NCBI GenBank assembly: GCA_014529385.2
Contig: CM043944.1
Location: 65,430,248 to 65,494,247 of the forward strand
Reading direction: 5' to 3'
Source of the DNA: Adiantum capillus-veneris
Taxonomy: Eukaryota > Streptophyta > Polypodiopsida > Polypodiales > Pteridaceae
DNA length: 64,000 nt
Shown: one piece after another, positions 58,721 through 64,000 of the stretch
Numbering within the stretch: position 1 is the first letter of the stretch
Layout: every line of letters begins with the position of its first letter
The notes under the pieces: model-generated
Told to the model about the DNA's origin: nothing
What the model saw: only the letters and a program-made list of their open reading frames with translations
The model's database searches: none
Position numbers and translations under genes: made by a program

Positions 58721-59458
58721 CTATGACTTTGTTGACAGGTGGTCCATTCCGAACAAAGGTGGATTTCTTGGTCTAAAATTCCCTTGGTTTTGAGGTTTTC
58801 TTTGGCTTTGGTTAAAGATTTTCTGATTGAAGTTCCTCTGAATTGTCGATTGTCTGGGTCTAAAATTTCCAAAATTTCAATTTGGATTGAAGTTCCTACG
58901 ATCATAATTGTCTATCAATCCTTTGAAGCTTGAATTATTAAATGGACAATCCCTAGATTGATGAACAGGATCAAGACAATTGTAACACAAATGATCATGT
59001 TTGGCCTTCATACGTAATAAGCTCTCTCTTCTTTGTTGTGGATTTCTAGACCTTTGTTCCTCCTCGGGTAGAAGCCTATTGATTTCACGAACAGGAACAA
59101 GTTATAGTTTCCTCTTTTCGATATTAGATAACTCTATTTCAAGGACATCTGCAAAATTGGTAAGCCGAAGACTCTGGAGTCTAGTCCTCATAGGATTATG
59201 TAACCTTGACATGAGTCGAGCTACCTTGACCTCTTGAGTCATTCCTCCTGGAGCATACTTGACAAGGGTTAAGAAATGTTGATAATATGATTCTAGATCT
59301 CTAGTTCCTTGAGTACAGTCAAGAAACTCATTCATGCAGTCTGAATGATAGGCTTTGTTTTGATAGTTCTTCTTGAGCTGGGTTTTAAGGTGATCCCAAG
59401 TTGTAGTGTAAGGAACTAGGCAACTAGGCTCCTTTGGATCCTCCTCCCAACCTCCCAT
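58721..59458 (-). pseudogene. gag: Ty3/gypsy-like gag fragment, minus strand
   Basis: From 59458 downward: TWDHLKTQLKKNYQNKAYHS, DLESYYQHFLTLVKYAPGGM, RLMSRLHNPMRTRLQSLRLT, then after a stop at 59102-59104 a zinc knuckle CYNCLDPVHQSRDCP (58946-58987) and a polar Asn/Gln/Arg-rich tail, ending at 58721. A second stop lies between knuckle and tail. This is the second half of a gag protein; its N-terminus is replaced by LTR-like sequence at 59460. Confidence 0.7.
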
Positions 59459-59459
59459 T

Positions 59460-59636
59460 ATAGGTGGGTTCCTAGCCCCTTGCCCTAGACGGATCCCCTA
59501 TCCACACTGCCTAGCCCGACCCTTGGCTACGGCCCTTGGCTGTAGTCCTTGCCTAGCCTAGTCCTTAGGGTACAAGACCCGTGTCCTGACACTATTTCCC
59601 CCTTAAGGAAGAGTTTTTGTCCTCGAAAACACAAGT
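59460..59636 (-). mobile_element. Minus-strand polypurine tract and LTR fragment
   Basis: On the minus strand: CGAGGACAAAA (59619-59629 region), then CTTAAGGGGGAAATAG (59592-59607), then TGTCAGGACACGGG starting at 59591. This is the usual gypsy order of pre-tract motif, polypurine tract and TG LTR start. The LTR is followed within about 130 bp by mid-gag sequence, so the element is rearranged or deleted. Confidence 0.55.
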
Positions 59637-59798
59637 AGTAACATCTTCTTAAGAATACTCGTGTTCTCTTTATTGACGTCCCATAAGTGAGCGAGTTGTC
59701 TGTATGACCGATAATTGGTGCAGTGAGGAGGTTCAATGAAACCAAGAGGAATATCTTGATTTTCAACATTGTTGTCCGTTTGCAACCACTTTGGTCTA

Positions 59799-59942
59799 AA
59801 TGGTAACTCCATATATAACTCACTTGAGTGCTGTAAAGGAGGAACCACAATGAAGAGTCACTTGGTTTTAAATGGTAACTCCATTTATAACTCACTTGAG
59901 TACTGTAAAGGAGGAACCACAACTAAGAGTTGTCCAAAGGCA
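59799..59942. repeat. 72-bp tandem duplication
   Basis: Two 72-bp units starting AATGGTAACTCCAT at 59799 and 59871. The length is a multiple of three and both units read WFLLYSTQVSY.WSYHL on the minus strand, upstream of the polypurine tract. Probably the tail of a decayed pol. Confidence 0.75.
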
Positions 59943-62900
59943 TAACCAATTTTCAGATCTTCTGAAGGTATTGGAATAATGCAAGGAAACCTTGGCGTAA
60001 CTTTCCATGCAGTTGTGAGCCAGATTTCCTACTCGCCTGAGTATCTTGGACAGTCCGTTACATGTTCATCCCTAATGAAGGTTACTTGCCAACATGCTCT
60101 ATCAGCACACCTAGTAAGTCCTTGACGTATGAAAGTATTGACACAATCTCCAACCCCACTACAAGAGGTGTTCAAAGTCGAAAATTGTACTTAAGCAAAT
60201 TCTAGAATAGGGAGAAACTCATCTATTTAGAAATGCATTGTGTTAACGTATGCTCTTAGCAGATCCTTTAGTGCAAGAGTACTCTTTGTAATCTTTGTAA
60301 TCTGCCTATCCCCTTGGATAACTGATAGTACTGAGGTGTGTTTTCCTCACGGTTTACAGACAGTCATCCCAGATGACTGGTAAACGGGAAATCACAGTAG
60401 TGTTTAACATTGGTGAAGAGTCAATAATGTTCGAAATAACCAGCGTGGTTAACGTGAAAAAAAATCCACAAACGCCCAAACCGAGCCATGACCTCTATTG
60501 GTGATTTATAGACTCAAAGGTAATCTCATAGAGATAGTGCACAAAAAGTGAAAAAATGCTTCATAAGCAACAACTTGAGGAATTTGCATGCCGTTCCAAA
60601 TTAGCTTTTGCTAAACACTAGGGCCCGTAACACCTACAGTGCATGCATTTAGCAAAAAATAGATTTGAACCTGTATTTCCGTGGTAATTCTTGCCAATAC
60701 TTATGGCAAATGTGATGCGCCTAGCACACATTAACAGGAATGTAAATAGTTCTGAAAAGAAACTAAATACTTTCAGTTGCAATCTTTTGCAAGCTTTGTG
60801 TAAACGTCTAAATCATAATAGAAGGTGAAATAGTGATCACTTCTAGATACAAACAATGAAACTTTTTCATTTGCTATATGTATAAACAACCATCTGTAAT
60901 TTTGTTTAGCAATACTTGCACCTTAACAAGTCATTCTAAGTATCCGACAATTTCTGGCCACGAAATTTCTCCTGATACGTCGTGCAAAAAATGGTCGAGG
61001 AACAGATGTGACCCGCACCTAGGAACTTTGTCGTGACACGTAATTGACATAATGGCGCCAGTGTCGGTCCAGAGAATCATATTCTCCACATGTGGAATAT
61101 GTCTCGTATAAGGATGTGTGAAAAGTAACATCCTTCAAGTACAAGAGGTACTTGTGTGTGGAGATAACTACAGACACTCTACGACGGGAGTGAGAGGGAC
61201 CCTCATTCATTGCTCCACACTGGCTAAACCAAACTCCTTGAGTTCCTAAACCATGTTGTATCCCATGTGACAACATGTGCCAAATTGAACCCTACAAGTA
61301 GGTTCGTAACAGCATAAGGCAGAAAGATAGATTGGCTACTTGGCCCAAAATACTTTGTGCCGACATGCCCTTGGCATGGCTCTGTAACATTCAAGTGTAC
61401 TTATACGTCTTGAAAAACCAAGCAAAGCATACTAAAAATAGAATAACACCAAATCAATAGATGCGTACCTGGAGATTTGAACGTAATGTTCACTTACCCG
61501 TATTCAAATGGAGAGGAGCACGTCCTCTACTTGAAGAAACAAACAGCATTTGCATTGGGAAGCATGGGTGTTGCCTTTGAAATCCAGGCTCTTGGATTAG
61601 AATCTACGTAATCAAACCCGTCGATAAGACTCTTTGTAGAAATTGCTCAACTAGCAGGTAACGGTAACCAACATAGTCAACCGTGTACATGTTGATTGGA
61701 ATCAACTTGAAAAGTATGTTCGTCTGCTACCGCGTGGTAGATTGAGGAATTCTTTCCTTGAAAGTATAATTGGGAGAGATCAACGGTGATCCTCAATGCA
61801 GATCAAACTGTGGTCCTTAATGCCTATGGGGTGATGTAGCAATCACCCGTCGGGTCTTACCCCAAAACAATATGTCCGTAGACACTCCGTAGTGCTATAG
61901 AGAGAGCAGGACATCCACACAAGTGAACTGCCTTGATCTTGTGGACAGCCATGCTGTCTCAATTGATTGCTACATCTATACTTCCTTGTAGAGATCAGCT
62001 ACTGTGAGTTGAAGATTTATAAAAAACTCAACTTGAGTGTCGCATTGAAAACATGGAGTGCAAAAATGACACTGTAAACATCCGTAATGACAAGACTCTT
62101 GCTTGTCCATTAACGGCGATGTATACTTCCGTTAGTATATCTTGAAAATAATCACCCAAAGAATGCCAATAGTTGGGTCTTACCCTTGTTCGTACATTGG
62201 CGCTTAGCCTGTGTGGCTCATAGCCCTTATGCTTGGCTTGCAGCTTATCCTATAAGCATTCCACAATCTGTCTGTATAACGCTCTCATCGAGAGAGGCAA
62301 CAGAAAACACAAGTTAGATCTTGTCCATCTACCGTGTAGGGTCGTGACTGTATGAGGATGACTTGAAAGGGGCACGTTGCCGTTGAATCTAGGTGAAATT
62401 TTAGGTTCTTTTTAGTATTGTCGAGTGTTGATAACAACCAACAATCCATCCGTACTCTGGCCTTGACAAAGTTGCGAGTGTGTTAGTGGAAGCGTAATGC
62501 ATGAAGCGAGAGAATTGAATTCACGTCACTAGCATGCCTTGCATAAAGAATGGTAAGCCCTTGCAGAGAGTGAAGGCTTCCACCGTGAGAACCACATTCG
62601 TAAGTACCTTGTACAATTGAGACTGGTAGGGAGTCTAAGAGCTGAGATCCCCTATTTTGCCAATTTTTCAAGCTTGTGTGCCCTTGCTCGTGATTCCAAG
62701 CACCTTGGCACCAGGGAGAAGCCTTGCTTTATGTAAAATTGTCAAAGCACTTTGTGTTACACAACCGACAATATTTTCCAACTGAAATGTATAAACATGC
62801 AAAAATAAACAAAACTAAATATGGTCTAACCTGGTCATCCTGCTGTAACCAGGTGGCTGGAGATGTCGAAAGAAAAACTCGCTCCAAAATGGCTCATAGC

Positions 62901-64000
62901 CATATCTGTACAGACGCCTTCGTATATCCTATACCGTCTGGTACGTGATAAAATAACCTGCAAGCATATTGTCAAGTCCACCCAAGTTTGTATGCTCATA
63001 GCATAGGCCAAACGTGGGGAGTCGCAAAGCAAGAGGCATAAATAGAAGCCGTGCTTCACATGAATTCATCAAATGGATGAGAGAAGAGTGTAACCTGAGT
63101 GGTCATAGCTAACAGATGCTCTTGGTGACACACATATGTCCGAGCACGAAAAGTTTGACCTTGTCAAAATTTCGTAAGGAAACGGCCTTGCCAAATGTTT
63201 CGACTGATTGAGAATCATAACATTTCCTGATAGTGAGGAAGATACTGCGCGTTCAAGGCAACCTATATTGCCTGCTACCTAGCAAGGTGCAATGGCTTGG
63301 AAATGAGTATGCATCCAATGCACGGAGCAAACATCTTGCTTTCCTCCGCCTCGAGATAGCACAACAAGGAGAGAAAAAAGTAACAACGGACGTAAGACAC
63401 AAATTGGTGGATACTTACCGCTCGACTCCTCCGAATACCGTAATGGTTGCCTTTGTATCAACCTTCAACCTCTGACGAATGTGGGTTGTCGAAGTATTGT
63501 GTACTCAAGCCGTGCTTGATGTGGAGTCCCTCAACCAAACAGTGGGGCTTAGCAAACAAAGCATTCAACAAAAGGTGAATGCATACAGAACTGTTACAAG
63601 CCGTGCTTGTGTCTGCATGCAAGAGCTACATACGACATCAAACCCAAAACAAAAAGTTATTGCACACCTGGTTTAATAGGCGATCTGACCTGTTAGTCAA
63701 TGTGTCCATGGTCTTTAAACCGCAACCGAGCTTAGAGCAAAGCCTTTCAGCACCTATCAATCGGTTGCAGTTCTCCCTTGACGACACCCTTGCTGAGTCT
63801 CAAGCCATGCTCGAGTGTTGAAAACTATGCGCGACGATGTTCATACCGCTACCAAAAATATGGCCTTTCTACTTCATAACTTGCAGATTTTCAGAAATTC
63901 GTTTGAAAAATTTTGAAAGCTCCGGCTTGCCTGAGTGACCGGCAACCTGCACTTTGCGGAGGCCTTGTACTTGGCGAGATTAACTTCCTTTAAGCCAGAC
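59943..64000. other. 4 kb without recognisable features
   Basis: Only short open frames on either strand, none with a domain, no microsatellite and no LTR pair. It may be the body of the minus-strand element behind 59636, too decayed to read, or unrelated intergenic DNA. Confidence 0.4.

Noticed and set aside
59102-64000. Minus-strand pol of the element whose gag and LTR are at 58721-59636
   Set aside because: I looked for RT, RNase H and integrase motifs on both strands from 59700 to 64000 and found none.

Overview
The window is plant nuclear DNA made almost entirely of LTR retrotransposons, several nested inside one another. I see no intact cellular gene. Plant assignment rests on three things: Tat-type Ty3/gypsy elements with a second, archaeal-type RNase H; a TGGTATCAGAGC primer site (complementary to plant initiator tRNA-Met); and a chromodomain retroelement. 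Long CT, CA and TG microsatellites fit a large, repeat-rich genome. The species cannot be told from the sequence. I label the elements A to G.

Layout. 1-9023: element F, an old, frameshifted Ty3/gypsy element with gag, protease, RT, RNase H, two integrase-type zinc modules, integrase, and then a second retropepsin-like domain fused after the integrase. 9024-11612: non-coding sequence including three palindromes exactly 285 bp apart. 11613-21190: element D, a retroelement-like shell (polypurine tract and 3' LTR start) with no gag-pol visible but a long coiled-coil reading frame. It is split by element G (11750-17508), a gag-protease-only LTR element with a perfect 6-bp target duplication. 21191-50137: element C, whose 5' LTR is cut inside a CT microsatellite. 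C contains element B (28133-46601), and B contains element A (29859-39128). C itself sits in chromovirus E (50138-52073 plus a 3' LTR start). The nesting is therefore E > C > B > A. 52547-53224, minus strand: a broken SET-domain-like frame. 53225-57030: microsatellites, an unrecognised minus-strand coiled-coil frame and a CACTA-like end. 57049-58397: a TTAA-flanked inverted-repeat transposon. 58721-59636: a minus-strand gag and LTR fragment. 59943-64000: nothing recognisable.

How it works together. A, B and C belong to one group: the same gag-protease-RT-dual RNase H-integrase order, the same primer site (TGGTGCCCCCAC), the same TGAT...GTCA LTR ends, and (A and B) 4-bp target duplications. 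All three also carry a degraded accessory frame between the primer site and gag, here called ORF0. Its C-terminal domain is conserved in all three and tandemly duplicated in B. Their U5 regions share a small hairpin with a compensatory base-pair change, followed directly by a near copy of the primer site. ORF0, the U5 hairpin with its twin site, and F's post-integrase protease are the best candidates for undescribed biology here. All coding regions of the elements are broken, A least so (three stop codons, no frameshift in gag-pol).
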